Origin: RPQJ01 sp963746325
Lineage (GTDB): Bacteria > Pseudomonadota > Gammaproteobacteria > Steroidobacterales > Steroidobacteraceae
DNA: 64,000 nucleotides
Direction: 5' to 3'
NCBI GenBank assembly: GCA_963746325.1
Contig: CAVVBC010000005.1
Coordinates: 868,001 to 932,000 of the forward strand
Part shown: one piece after another, positions 37,154 through 45,853 of the stretch
Layout of the letters: each line of letters starts with the position of its first letter
Numbering within the stretch: position 1 is the first letter of the stretch
Translations under genes and position numbers: made by a program
Notes under the pieces: model-generated
Told to the model about the DNA's origin: nothing
The model's input: the letters and a program-made list of their open reading frames with translations, nothing else
Database searches by the model: none

Positions 37154-39349
37154 TTACGCCAGATCGTACCGGTCCAGGTTCATGACCTTGACCCACGCGG
37201 CAATGAAGTCGCGCACGAATTTGTCGCGGCTGTCATCGCTGGCGTAGACCTCCGCCACCGCCCGCAATTCCGAGTTTGATCCGAATATCAGGTCGACTCG
37301 TGTACCGGTCCACTTCACGGCACCGTTCGAGCGCTCGCGGGCTTCGTAGACGCCGGCGGCGCTGGCCGCCGCGCTCCACACCAACCCCGGGTCCAAGACG
37401 TTGACGAAGAAGTCGTTTGTCAGCACGCCCGGCCGCGCCGTGAACACTCCGTGGCGGGACGAGCCCACCGTGACAGCGAGTGCGCGCAGGCCCCCAACCA
37501 GCACTGTCATCTCCGGGGCCGTCAGCGTCAGCAGCTGCGCACGGTCCAGGAGCAGTTCCTCGGCTGGGGTTTGCAAGTCAGCACGACGGTAGTTGCGGAA
37601 ACCGTCGGCGACCGGCTCGAGCACTGCGAAGGTCGCAACGTCGGTCTGCTCGAGCGAGGCGTCCGTGCGTCCGGGCATGAAGGGCACGACGACCGAATGC
37701 CCGGCGTTGCGCGCGGCCTGCTCGATCCCTGCATTGCCGCCAAGTACGATGAGGTCGGCGAGCGACACCTGTTTGCTGCCGTTGTGGGCCGCATTGAAGT
37801 CGTGCTGGATCTTCTCCAGGACCTGCAGCACCTTGGCGAGCTCCTGCGGCTGGTTCACTGCCCAGTCTTTCTGCGGCGCCAGCCGAATGCGCGCGCCATT
37901 GGCGCCGCCACGCTTGTCCGACCCGCGGAAGGTCGATGCGGAGGCCCAGGCCGTGCCCACCAACTGCGGCACCGTCAGGCCGTGGGCGAGGATCGCATCC
38001 TTGAGAGCGACAACATCGCCGGCATCTACCAGCGGGTGGCTGACGGGCGGCACCGGGTCCTGCCAGATCAACTCTTCCTGCGGAACCTCGGGACCCAGGT
38101 AGCGGTGACGCGGTCCCATTCCGCGGTGAGTCAGTTTGAACCACGCGCGCGCGAACGCGTCGGCAAAAGCCTGCGGATCCGCGTGGAAGCGACGCGCGAT
38201 CGGTTCGTAGAGGGGATCGAAGCGCAGCGAGAGGTCGGCCGTCGTCATCATCGGCGGATGCTTCTGCGACGGGTCGTGCGCGTCCGGGATCAGGTGTTCT
38301 TCGCGCACGTTCACGGCCCGCCACTGTTTTGCGCCAGCAGGGCTCTTCACCAGTTCCCACTCGTAGCCAAACAGCATGTCGAAATAGCCGTTGTCCCAGC
38401 GAGTCGGGTTGGGCTTCCACGCGCCTTCGATGCCGCTGGTCGTGGTGCAGACGCCGATGCCGGAGCCGAAGGCGTTCTTCCAGCCCAGGCCCATCTCCTC
38501 GAGGGCTGCACCTTCCGGCTCCGGTCCGACCAGTTTGGGGTCGCCGGCGCCGTGCGCCTTGCCGAAGGTGTGTCCGCCCGCGACCAGCGCGACGGTCTCT
38601 TCATCATTCATCGCCATGCGCGCGAAGGTCTCGCGCACGTCGCGTCCCGAGGCGCGGGGATCCGGATTGCCGTTGGGGCCCTCCGGGTTCACGTAAATGA
38701 GGCCCATCTGCACCGCGGCGAGCGGGTTCTGCAGTTCGCGTTCGCCACTGTAGCGCTGGTCACCCAGCCATTCCGCTTCCGCGCCCCAGTTGACATCGTC
38801 TTCCGGCTCCCAGATATCTTCGCGGCCGCCAGCGAAGCCAAAGGTCTTGAAGCCCATTGATTCCAGCGCGCAATTGCCGGCCAGGATCATCAGATCGGCC
38901 CACGAAATCCTGTTGCCGTACTTCTTCTTGAGTGGCCAGAGCAGGCGGCGCGCCTTGTCGAGATTGCCGTTGTCGGGCCAGCTGTTGATCGGCGCGAAGC
39001 GCTGGCTGCCCGTTCCGGCGCCGCCACGGCCATCCGACACGCGATACGTGCCTGCGCTGTGCCAGGCCATGCGGATGAACAGGCCGCCGTAATGGCCCCA
39101 GTCAGCGGGCCACCAGTCCTGGCTGTCGGTCATCAGCGCGTACAGGTCCTGTTTGAGGGCGGCGAGATCGAGCTGCCTGAATGCGGTGGCGTAGTCGAAC
39201 TGCGGGTCCATGGGGTTGGACTTCGCTGAGTGCTGGCTCAGCAGCCGCAGATTGAGGCGGTCAGGCCACCAGTCACGGTTCGACTGTGCGCCAACGGTCG
39301 TCGACGCCCCGTGAGTTGCGGCAAACGGGCACTTGGCTTCTGTGGACAT
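37154..39349 (-). CDS. katG: Catalase-peroxidase
   Basis: The start at 39349 (GGAG ribosome site) gives 731 residues, normal for KatG. The N-terminal haem domain carries the distal site RMAWHSAGTYR and the region with WGAEAEWLG and GLIYVNPEGPNG, which supply the Trp and Tyr of the Met-Tyr-Trp adduct. VALVAGGHTFGKAHGAG contains the proximal His. A second degenerate peroxidase domain follows. The enzyme removes hydrogen peroxide. It converges on yidC with an 18-bp gap. Its presence between yidC and mnmE interrupts a block that is usually contiguous, suggesting insertion. An inverted repeat at 39414-39426 may be an operator. Confidence 0.97.
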   Translation of the reverse strand: MSTEAKCPFAATHGASTTVGAQSNRDWWPDRLNLRLLSQHSAKSNPMDPQFDYATAFRQLDLAALKQDLYALMTDSQDWWPADWGHYGGLFIRMAWHSAGTYRVSDGRGGAGTGSQRFAPINSWPDNGNLDKARRLLWPLKKKYGNRISWADLMILAGNCALESMGFKTFGFAGGREDIWEPEDDVNWGAEAEWLGDQRYSGERELQNPLAAVQMGLIYVNPEGPNGNPDPRASGRDVRETFARMAMNDEETVALVAGGHTFGKAHGAGDPKLVGPEPEGAALEEMGLGWKNAFGSGIGVCTTTSGIEGAWKPNPTRWDNGYFDMLFGYEWELVKSPAGAKQWRAVNVREEHLIPDAHDPSQKHPPMMTTADLSLRFDPLYEPIARRFHADPQAFADAFARAWFKLTHRGMGPRHRYLGPEVPQEELIWQDPVPPVSHPLVDAGDVVALKDAILAHGLTVPQLVGTAWASASTFRGSDKRGGANGARIRLAPQKDWAVNQPQELAKVLQVLEKIQHDFNAAHNGSKQVSLADLIVLGGNAGIEQAARNAGHSVVVPFMPGRTDASLEQTDVATFAVLEPVADGFRNYRRADLQTPAEELLLDRAQLLTLTAPEMTVLVGGLRALAVTVGSSRHGVFTARPGVLTNDFFVNVLDPGLVWSAAASAAGVYEARERSNGAVKWTGTRVDLIFGSNSELRAVAEVYASDDSRDKFVRDFIAAWVKVMNLDRYDLA

Positions 39350-39413
39350 GGTCGCTCCGCGGTTCGATGACATGAGAGAGCATGGTCGAGCGACGTCAAA
39401 ATGAGCCAATCGA

Positions 39414-39426
39414 TTGATCAGATCAA
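39414..39426. repeat. Inverted repeat upstream of katG
   Basis: TTGATC-A-GATCAA is a perfect 6-bp inverted repeat with a one-base centre, lying 65 bp before the katG start. It could bind a dimeric regulator of katG. It does not match the full OxyR consensus. Confidence 0.4.
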
Positions 39427-39556
39427 TTCGATAGACAACCTAGCGGCTCGACGAAGTACACGAGACCTTGCGCGATCTGCTCGGCGGGGTAGGGTCTCCA
39501 TCTGGCGTCCAATCCGCCATGTCCCGTCGCGCCTGCAAAGGCATCCTTGGATAATG

Positions 39557-39584
39557 TTGCAAAAGCCGCAAACTATCATAGAAT
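39557..39584 (+). promoter_or_regulatory. Promoter of the RES-Xre toxin-antitoxin operon
   Basis: TTGCAA (39557-39562), a 16-bp spacer and TAGAAT (39579-39584) precede the antitoxin ATG at 39591 by only 6 bases, so the transcript would be leaderless or nearly so. An imperfect inverted repeat (GTTGC aaaagcc GCAAAC) overlaps the -35 box and may be the autoregulatory operator. Confidence 0.55.
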
Positions 39585-39590
39585 GTGCCT

Positions 39591-39971
39591 ATGGATCGCA
39601 CATTGCACTCTGCCGCGGTCGCTGCCGAGTCCCAGCCACGTGCTGCTGATGTCCTGACTCGTGCGCTGGTCAAGGCGGGCAAGGAGCTCGGCCTCACCCA
39701 GGTGGACGTGGCTGCGGTGGTGGGCCGCGACCGCACGGCGCTCAGCCGGTCCGCAATTGAGCCGGCCACCAAATCGGGCGAGCTGGCATTGTTGCTGATC
39801 CGCGCCTACCGCGCGCTCTTTGTGCTCGTCGGCGGCGAACCGCAGCAGATGAAGCACTGGATGCACACGTCCAACCTGCACCTGGGCGGCGTGCCGTCGG
39901 ACCTCATCCGCACCGTGCCGGGCCTGGTTCGCGTGGTCGAATATCTCGACGCGATCCGGGGCCGCGTGTGA
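39591..39971 (+). CDS. Xre/MbcA/ParS-type antitoxin of a RES-Xre pair
   Basis: The 126-residue protein has an N-terminal helix-turn-helix (LTQVDVAAVVGRDRTALSR, about residues 36-54) and a C-terminal DUF2384-type toxin-binding domain (FVLVGGEPQQMKHWMHTSN; GVPSDLIRTVPGL). Its last codons overlap the toxin start as GTGA. Antitoxins of this family neutralise RES toxins and repress their own promoter. The start at 39591 lacks a ribosome site, consistent with leaderless translation; a GTG at 39585 is the alternative. Confidence 0.87.
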   Translation: MDRTLHSAAVAAESQPRAADVLTRALVKAGKELGLTQVDVAAVVGRDRTALSRSAIEPATKSGELALLLIRAYRALFVLVGGEPQQMKHWMHTSNLHLGGVPSDLIRTVPGLVRVVEYLDAIRGRV

Positions 39972-40720
39972 GCGCGATCTGGGCCGCGTGCTCCGCACGA
40001 GCCGCGCCCGTTCCGCTCACCGGCGACATCTTTCGCCTCGTCGAAAGCCAGGAGCAGGTCGCCACCAACTCGCTGGTGCGAACTCTTGCCGAGCAGGCCT
40101 TGCTCGAAGACCTCATCGAGGCTTCGAAACCCAAGGTGCCGTCCCCGGCGCACGGGTTGCACTACCTGTTGTCCACACCGTTCCGCTATCCACCCTTGCC
40201 CTGGGGCTCGCGTTTCGGCCGCCGTTTCGAACCGAGCTTGTTCTACGCGGCGCGCACCAGCGACACGGTGCTGGCCGAAAGCGCCTACTACCGGTTCGTG
40301 TTCTGGACCGGCATGCAGACCCCACCCGGCGCACCACTCGACACTCGTCACACCATGTTCACTGTCGTCATCGACACTGCGCGCGGGCTGCAGCTGCAGA
40401 TGCCGCCGTTCACCGAATTCATCGCCGCTCTCGCACACCGCAGCGACTACGGCGCCACACAAGCGCTGGGCTCTGCCTTGCGGGAAGCAGGCATCGAGGT
40501 GATCGAGTACCGGTCCGCGCGGGATCCGCAGGCCGGCATCAACGTGGCGCTCTTCACGCCCATTTCCCTGGGATCGCGCCCGCCCACGATCCTCGACGAG
40601 TGGCTGTGCACGACCCATGCCGACAACGTGACTTACTACAGCCGCACGGGCGGCGGCATTCGCGAGTTCGCGCGAACCGCGTTCCTCGTCGACGGCGTCC
40701 TGCCGCTGCCCGCTGCCTGA
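39968..40720 (+). CDS. RES-domain toxin (NAD-degrading family)
   Basis: The 250-residue protein contains the RES fold: GDIFRLVE at the start, GLHYLLSTPFRYPP and RFGRRFEPSLFYAARTSDTVLAESAYYRF in the middle. RES toxins of this class (for example MbcT and relatives) degrade NAD+, and the Arg, Glu and Ser of these motifs form the active site. It overlaps the Xre antitoxin by 4 bp. Its stop lies just before the mnmE start, so it may be partly coexpressed with mnmE. Length and partner support a functional type II pair; activity is inferred. Confidence 0.85.
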   Translation: MSAIWAACSARAAPVPLTGDIFRLVESQEQVATNSLVRTLAEQALLEDLIEASKPKVPSPAHGLHYLLSTPFRYPPLPWGSRFGRRFEPSLFYAARTSDTVLAESAYYRFVFWTGMQTPPGAPLDTRHTMFTVVIDTARGLQLQMPPFTEFIAALAHRSDYGATQALGSALREAGIEVIEYRSARDPQAGINVALFTPISLGSRPPTILDEWLCTTHADNVTYYSRTGGGIREFARTAFLVDGVLPLPAA

Positions 40721-40733
40721 GCACGAAGTACGC

Positions 40734-42095
40734 ATGCAACCGGTTGCAACTGACACGATCGCTGCCGTCGCCACCCCGCCGGGCCGCGGCGGCGTCGGCA
40801 TGATTCGCGTATCCGGTACCGGTACGCAGGGCATTGCTCGCGCACTGCTGGGAGCGGTGCCGCAGGTACGGCGCGCAGAACTGCGCACATTCGCCGATGC
40901 AGCAGGCGTCGCGATCGATACGGGATTGGCCCTCTACTTTGCGGCGCCGAACTCATTCACGGGCGAAGACGTGCTCGAACTGCACGGCCACGGCGGACCA
41001 GTCGTCATGAACCTGCTGCTGCAGCGCGTGCTGCAGCTGGGCGCGCGCGTCGCAGAGCCCGGCGAATTCACGCAGCGCGCGTTCCTCAACGACAAGCTCG
41101 ACCTCGCGCAGGCCGAGGCCATCGCCGACCTGATCGACAGTGGCTCGGACCAGGCGGCGCGGGCCGCGATGCGTTCCCTGCAAGGCGAGTTCTCGAGCCA
41201 CGTGCACGAGCTGGCCGAACGGGTGCTGGAACTGCGCCTGTGGATCGAAGCCGCGATCGATTTCCCGGAAGAGGAGATCGACTTCCTGGCCGACCGCGCG
41301 CTCGGCGCACGCATGGACCACCTGCGCCAGCGGTTCGCTGACCTCGCGGAAACTGCGCGGCAGGGAACGCTGCTGCGCGACGGGCTCACGGTGGTCATCG
41401 CGGGACGCCCGAACGCCGGCAAGTCGAGCCTGTTGAACCGGCTCGCCGGCTACGACGCAGCCATCGTCACCGCCACGCCGGGTACGACACGTGACGTGCT
41501 GCGGGAACGCATTGCAATCGACGGCCTGCCGCTGCACATCCTCGACACCGCCGGTCTGCGCGACGCACCCGACGTGGTCGAAGCCGAGGGCATCCGTCGC
41601 GCGCGCCACGAAATCGCTCGCGCCGACCAGGTGCTGTTCGTTGTGGATGCCGCCGATGCACAAGCAGTGCAGGGGATCGAACACGACCTGCAGCACGTGC
41701 CGGCCAAGGTCCCGTTGACGCTCGTCTTCAACAAGTCCGATCGCAGCGGCGACGAGGCCCGGATCGAAGCCGGGCAGGGCGGGGCACCGCGCATATTCCT
41801 GAGCGCCTTTACCGGCGAAGGGCTGGCAGGACTGCGACAGCACCTCAAGGACTGCATCGGCTTTCATCCGCCAGCCGCAGGCGCGCTGTCAGCCCGGACG
41901 CGCCACGTCGAGGCCCTGCGCCGCGCCCGCGCCCACGTCGAAACCGCGCACCAGCTGTTCACCGAGCGCCATGCGGGCGAACTCGTCGCGCAGGAGTTGC
42001 TCGATGCGCACCGTTGCCTGGGCGAGATCACGGGCGAAGTCTCGAGCGACGACCTGCTCGGGAAGATCTTCTCCAGCTTCTGCATCGGCAAGTAA
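40734..42095 (+). CDS. mnmE: tRNA modification GTPase MnmE
   Basis: The 453-residue protein has the folate-binding N-terminal domain (DTIAAVATPPGRGGVGMIRVSG), a G domain with GRPNAGKSSLLN, DTAG (DTAGLRD) and NKSD motifs, and the catalytic C-terminal motif CIGK. With MnmG, encoded at 45850 in this window, it installs the cmnm5 group on U34 of certain tRNAs. The separation of mnmE and mnmG by about 3.7 kb of unrelated genes is unlike the compact arrangement of many relatives. Confidence 0.97.
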   Translation: MQPVATDTIAAVATPPGRGGVGMIRVSGTGTQGIARALLGAVPQVRRAELRTFADAAGVAIDTGLALYFAAPNSFTGEDVLELHGHGGPVVMNLLLQRVLQLGARVAEPGEFTQRAFLNDKLDLAQAEAIADLIDSGSDQAARAAMRSLQGEFSSHVHELAERVLELRLWIEAAIDFPEEEIDFLADRALGARMDHLRQRFADLAETARQGTLLRDGLTVVIAGRPNAGKSSLLNRLAGYDAAIVTATPGTTRDVLRERIAIDGLPLHILDTAGLRDAPDVVEAEGIRRARHEIARADQVLFVVDAADAQAVQGIEHDLQHVPAKVPLTLVFNKSDRSGDEARIEAGQGGAPRIFLSAFTGEGLAGLRQHLKDCIGFHPPAAGALSARTRHVEALRRARAHVETAHQLFTERHAGELVAQELLDAHRCLGEITGEVSSDDLLGKIFSSFCIGK

Positions 42096-42137
42096 CACGG
42101 TCGCGTGATTCGCGTCCGCAGGCGCAACCACGACGAA

Positions 42138-43667
42138 TCAGGTTCGCTTCGCCGCAATCAGCTGCAACACTGCTTCGAGTTCCGCGTCCCGCCCTGCCGC
42201 GATGTCCTCGATGCGCGGTTGCACGTGCACGTCGGGCTCGAGCCCAGCGTCGGGCGGTGGCTGCTCGGCGACCGGGAACTGCCCGATCAGTGGCACGTCG
42301 GCTTCGATGCCGGACTTTGGCAGGCGCAGGAAAAAAAACGCGCCGCCAGTGATGCCGCGCTGGTTGCCGCCAGTGGTCTGGCCAACCAGGATCCCCAGGC
42401 GGTGACGCTGCAGTGCGGAGGCAAATTCGAAGGTCGCCGAACTGTTCGCCGCACCGATCAATACCCAGACGCGTCCCGGGTAGCGAGGCGCCAACGCCTT
42501 CACGACGGCGCCCCCGGCGGTGTCGTCGTCATATTTCGTCAGTTGATAGAAGCCATCGCCAAGGTCGGTGGCGGTATCGCCCCAGTCGTAGAAGCTGGGG
42601 TCCCAGGTCTCGAGCATCGGGCGCAAATCCGCTGGGACCTTGCGATAGCGGGTCTTGCGCACGACCGGCTCGGCGGGCAGGTGCCGTTCGCTCAGGTGCG
42701 CCAGGATGCGGTCACCCACGCTGTCGCCACCCTCGTTGCCGCGCAGGTCGATGACCAGGTCACTTACCCCTCGTGCGGTCAGCCCGGCGAACAACTGGTC
42801 GAGGTAAGCCCCCCACTCGAACTTCGAGTTGTAGAGCGCCCAGGTCGGCATTTCGAGCAAGCCGACGCCCGCCGAAATCTCCCGGTAAGTCCACGGGTTC
42901 GTGTCGCTTTCCGGCGCGCCGTCGACGGCGACCCGCCGATCGGCCGTCATCGCCGGCACGTGCAGCAGCTGTGTCGTGGCGCCGGGTGCAGGGCGTACCT
43001 GCAGCGTGAACGGCCGGTTGTCGTCGCGCGGAAACACCAGTGGAAAAAACACGTCGAACGCCTCGTAGCGACCGTGGCCCTGCACCTCGAGGTTGCTGAC
43101 GCGCTTGGCGTCGTTGCCGCCGTCGGCCCGGGAGTAGGGGAGCAGCGCCGCGAGAATCTGCGCGACCGGGCGACCGTCGATGGCCAGCACCTCGGTGCCG
43201 CGCTGCAATCCGGGCACGTCGGCGTAACTGCGCGTGATCACCATGCGTCCGTCGAGCCAGCGGAATTCGAAGGGAATCCGAGGCCGCTCGAGCAGTGCCT
43301 GCTTGACCGCGTCGTCCTGATTGAAAAAATTGGGGTAGGTGTGGCCGCACTGGACGTACGAAGTGAGCCGCGCAATGGCCAGGTAGGCCTCCGCCAGGGT
43401 TCTGTCCCGGGCGAATTCCTTGTCCAGCCCGGCGAACGCCGCATCGACCTGTTCGCGGGTCCGGTAACGATACAACCCCGGATGCAGCTGCTGGTAAGCC
43501 CGCCGCAGGACCGCTGCGTCTGCTTGCAGATCGGCCGCTGCGATAAGCTGGGTCCGGACGGGTTCAGGCGCAGGCGCCGCCGGCGCGAGCCCCGCGGCAC
43601 CTGCAGCGACGAGTACCGCCGCAGTTGCGGCGACCGCCCGCAGGGGGTGCCAGGGTCTTGTTTTCAT
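42138..43667 (-). CDS. S41-family C-terminal processing-type peptidase
   Basis: The 509-residue protein starts at 43667 (GGAAG upstream) and has an Ala-rich signal peptide (cleavage near LAPA). A central PDZ-like segment (ADVPGLQRGTEVLAIDGRPV) precedes the S41 domain, with DLVIDLRGNEGGDSVG, the nucleophile region NSSATFEFASAL and GQTTGGNQRG. The lysine of the Ser-Lys dyad is not obvious at its usual position, so this may be the tricorn/retinol-binding-like S41 group using a different arrangement. It is periplasmic or secreted. It converges on mnmE and is divergent from the acyltransferase gene. Confidence 0.8.
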   Translation of the reverse strand: MKTRPWHPLRAVAATAAVLVAAGAAGLAPAAPAPEPVRTQLIAAADLQADAAVLRRAYQQLHPGLYRYRTREQVDAAFAGLDKEFARDRTLAEAYLAIARLTSYVQCGHTYPNFFNQDDAVKQALLERPRIPFEFRWLDGRMVITRSYADVPGLQRGTEVLAIDGRPVAQILAALLPYSRADGGNDAKRVSNLEVQGHGRYEAFDVFFPLVFPRDDNRPFTLQVRPAPGATTQLLHVPAMTADRRVAVDGAPESDTNPWTYREISAGVGLLEMPTWALYNSKFEWGAYLDQLFAGLTARGVSDLVIDLRGNEGGDSVGDRILAHLSERHLPAEPVVRKTRYRKVPADLRPMLETWDPSFYDWGDTATDLGDGFYQLTKYDDDTAGGAVVKALAPRYPGRVWVLIGAANSSATFEFASALQRHRLGILVGQTTGGNQRGITGGAFFFLRLPKSGIEADVPLIGQFPVAEQPPPDAGLEPDVHVQPRIEDIAAGRDAELEAVLQLIAAKRT

Positions 43668-43761
43668 GAGGACTTCCCTGCCAGCCACGGCTCTGTCGGA
43701 ACCGCAGATTGGCTTATCATGGCCGGCCCGGCAACAGCCCACGCCGGGTAGAGGGGCGGCC

Positions 43762-45432
43762 ATGCGACAGCTTTCCGGTGCGGATTCGATGTTCCTGCAG
43801 TTCGAACGCGGGAACAATTTCATGCATGTCGCGTCGCTCGCGCTCTACGACCCGTCGACGGCCCCCGGCGGCGGCGTGCGGTTCAAGGACGTGCTGCATC
43901 ATTTCGCCGCGCGCATCGCGCAGTTCCCGCAGTTCCGCCGCCGGCTGGTCTCGCTGCCGCTCTCGCTCGACCGCCCGTACTGGATCGAGGCCGCCAGCAT
44001 CGACGTCGAGTTCCACGTGCGGCACATCGCGCTGCCGCACCCGGGCGACTGGCGCCAGCTGTGCATCCAGGTGGCGCGCCTGCATTCGCGCCCCCTCGAC
44101 CGCAGCAAACCGCTGTGGGAAGCGTACGTGATCGAAGGCCTGCAGAACGTCGAAGGGCTGCCCCCGGGCAGCTTCGCGCTCTACACCAAGATGCATCATT
44201 CGATCGTCGACGGCGAATCCGGCATCGAGATCATGAAGGCGCTGCATTCGCTGACGCCCGACCCGATCGACAGCGAGGCCGACGAAGCGGTGAGCCGCGT
44301 GTACCACGTCGACCGCGAGCCCACGCTGGTCGAACTGTATTCCCGCGCGCTGGCGCACAACGTGCAGCGGCTGCCGAACTTCGCTCGGTTCTCGTTCGGC
44401 ACCGCCCGCAAGGTCGCGGCGCTCGGCGCCGAGGCCATGACCAAGTTCAACAACCTCGGCCAGGCCGGCTTCGTGTCCAACGTGCGCGCACTGCTGAGCG
44501 GCGATCTCAGCACGCTGCTGCCCCGCATGCCGCCGCAGACACGCTTCAGCGGCGACGTCTCCGCGCATCGTGTGTTCGAAGCGGTCACGCTGCCGCTGTC
44601 CGGCTTCCGTGACATCCGCAAGCAGGTGCCCAAGGCCACCATCAACGACCAGTTCCTGTGCGTCGTGGGCGGCGCGCTGCACGCCTACCTGTCGTCGAAG
44701 AACGAGCTGCCCGACGCCACGATGGTCGCGATGGTGCCGATGTCGTTGCGCGGCACCGAAAAGGGCGGCGACGTGGGCAACCAGGTGGGCTTCACGCTGA
44801 TGCCGGTGCATTCCGAAATCGAGGATCCGCTGGAGCGCCTGCGCACGATCTGCGAGGCGGCCCAGACGGCGAAGCGGGTCACCAATGCGGTGGGCAAGGA
44901 GCTTGCGCGCGACCTGCTCGAGACGCTGCCGAGCATCGTGGCCGACCCGCTGTTGCGCAACGCCAAGCTGCCGCGCCTTTCGCTGATCGTCTCCAACGTG
45001 CGTGGTCCGGACGTGCCGCTGTACATGGCGGGTGCCCGGCTGGTGAATTACGCACCGATCAGCATTGCGCTGGACGGCATGGGCCTCAACGTGACGGCCT
45101 TCAGCTACGCGGGCAACATGTGGCTTTGCGCAGTGTCGTGCCGCGAAATGCTGCCGGATCCATCGTTCTTCGCGGACTGCCTGCGCAGTTCGTTTGCCAA
45201 GATGCAGGAAGCGGCGGCACGTGAAGCGGCGTTCACCGTCGCTGACGCCGCGGCGATCGCGGCACCCACGGACGCCCATGTCATCGAAGGCAAAGTGGTG
45301 CGCAAGGCCACGCGCCGCCGCGCGACGTCCCAGGCCAAGCCCGCCCCGCGCGCGAAAGGCACGAAAAGCGCGCAGCCAGCCAGCCGCAAGCGGCGGACGG
45401 GCAAGTCGACCGCGCCGGAAACCACGGCCTGA
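43762..45432 (+). CDS. Wax ester synthase / diacylglycerol acyltransferase family protein
   Basis: The 556-residue protein starts at 43762 after AGAGGGG. It carries the WS/DGAT catalytic motif HHSIVDG (H145, H146, D150) in the N-terminal domain, the second-domain stretch ATINDQFLCVVGGAL, and SNVRGPDVPLYMAGA plus NVTAFSY near the end, all diagnostic for the family. A tail of about 75 residues, very rich in Lys/Arg/Ala/Pro (SQAKPAPRAKGTK and similar), is unusual and might bind polyanions such as nucleic acid or phospholipid. Such enzymes make wax esters or triacylglycerol storage lipid. The substrate is not known. The small peptidase-like gene follows within 2 bp. Confidence 0.92.
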   Translation: MRQLSGADSMFLQFERGNNFMHVASLALYDPSTAPGGGVRFKDVLHHFAARIAQFPQFRRRLVSLPLSLDRPYWIEAASIDVEFHVRHIALPHPGDWRQLCIQVARLHSRPLDRSKPLWEAYVIEGLQNVEGLPPGSFALYTKMHHSIVDGESGIEIMKALHSLTPDPIDSEADEAVSRVYHVDREPTLVELYSRALAHNVQRLPNFARFSFGTARKVAALGAEAMTKFNNLGQAGFVSNVRALLSGDLSTLLPRMPPQTRFSGDVSAHRVFEAVTLPLSGFRDIRKQVPKATINDQFLCVVGGALHAYLSSKNELPDATMVAMVPMSLRGTEKGGDVGNQVGFTLMPVHSEIEDPLERLRTICEAAQTAKRVTNAVGKELARDLLETLPSIVADPLLRNAKLPRLSLIVSNVRGPDVPLYMAGARLVNYAPISIALDGMGLNVTAFSYAGNMWLCAVSCREMLPDPSFFADCLRSSFAKMQEAAAREAAFTVADAAAIAAPTDAHVIEGKVVRKATRRRATSQAKPAPRAKGTKSAQPASRKRRTGKSTAPETTA

Positions 45433-45433
45433 C

Positions 45434-45853
45434 ATGCGCACGCGCGATTGCATGCCGGCCGAACTGCGGGCAGCGCTGACCGCGGTGTTCGGCGACTCCG
45501 TCGACGATGTCGAGCTGCGCGAGCACTCGTGGTTCGCGAAGCTGCACGGTCATGCCACCGCGACCACGCGTCGCAATACGATCTACCTGCGCGGCTCGGC
45601 CGCCGACTTCTTCGCCCATCCCGAGTTGATGCTGCACGAATACTTCCACGTTTTGCGGCAGTGGAACCGCGGGCGCATGAACGTGCTCGGCTACCTGCTG
45701 GAGTGGCGCCGGCGCGGCTACTGGAACAACCGGTACGAGCGCCAGGCACGCCGGTTCACCCGGCTGCGGCTCGCTGCCTTCCGCGCCGCCCTGGCCCGCC
45801 CGGGCCAGGTGGCCTGGCCCCGGGGCCAGGCCAGTGACAGGTCAGTGACATGA
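45434..45853 (+). CDS. Small zincin-like protein (HEYFH motif)
   Basis: The 139-residue protein starts 1 bp after the acyltransferase stop and ends overlapping the mnmG start as ATGA. It contains HEYFH at 68-72, a zinc-metallopeptidase HExxH motif, followed by a basic Trp/Arg-rich helix region (WNRGRMNVLGYLLEWRRRGYW). It resembles DUF4157-type predicted peptidases without signal peptide. The third zinc ligand is not evident. Function is unknown; the tight packing between a lipid acyltransferase and mnmG suggests cotranscription. Confidence 0.72.
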   Translation: MRTRDCMPAELRAALTAVFGDSVDDVELREHSWFAKLHGHATATTRRNTIYLRGSAADFFAHPELMLHEYFHVLRQWNRGRMNVLGYLLEWRRRGYWNNRYERQARRFTRLRLAAFRAALARPGQVAWPRGQASDRSVT

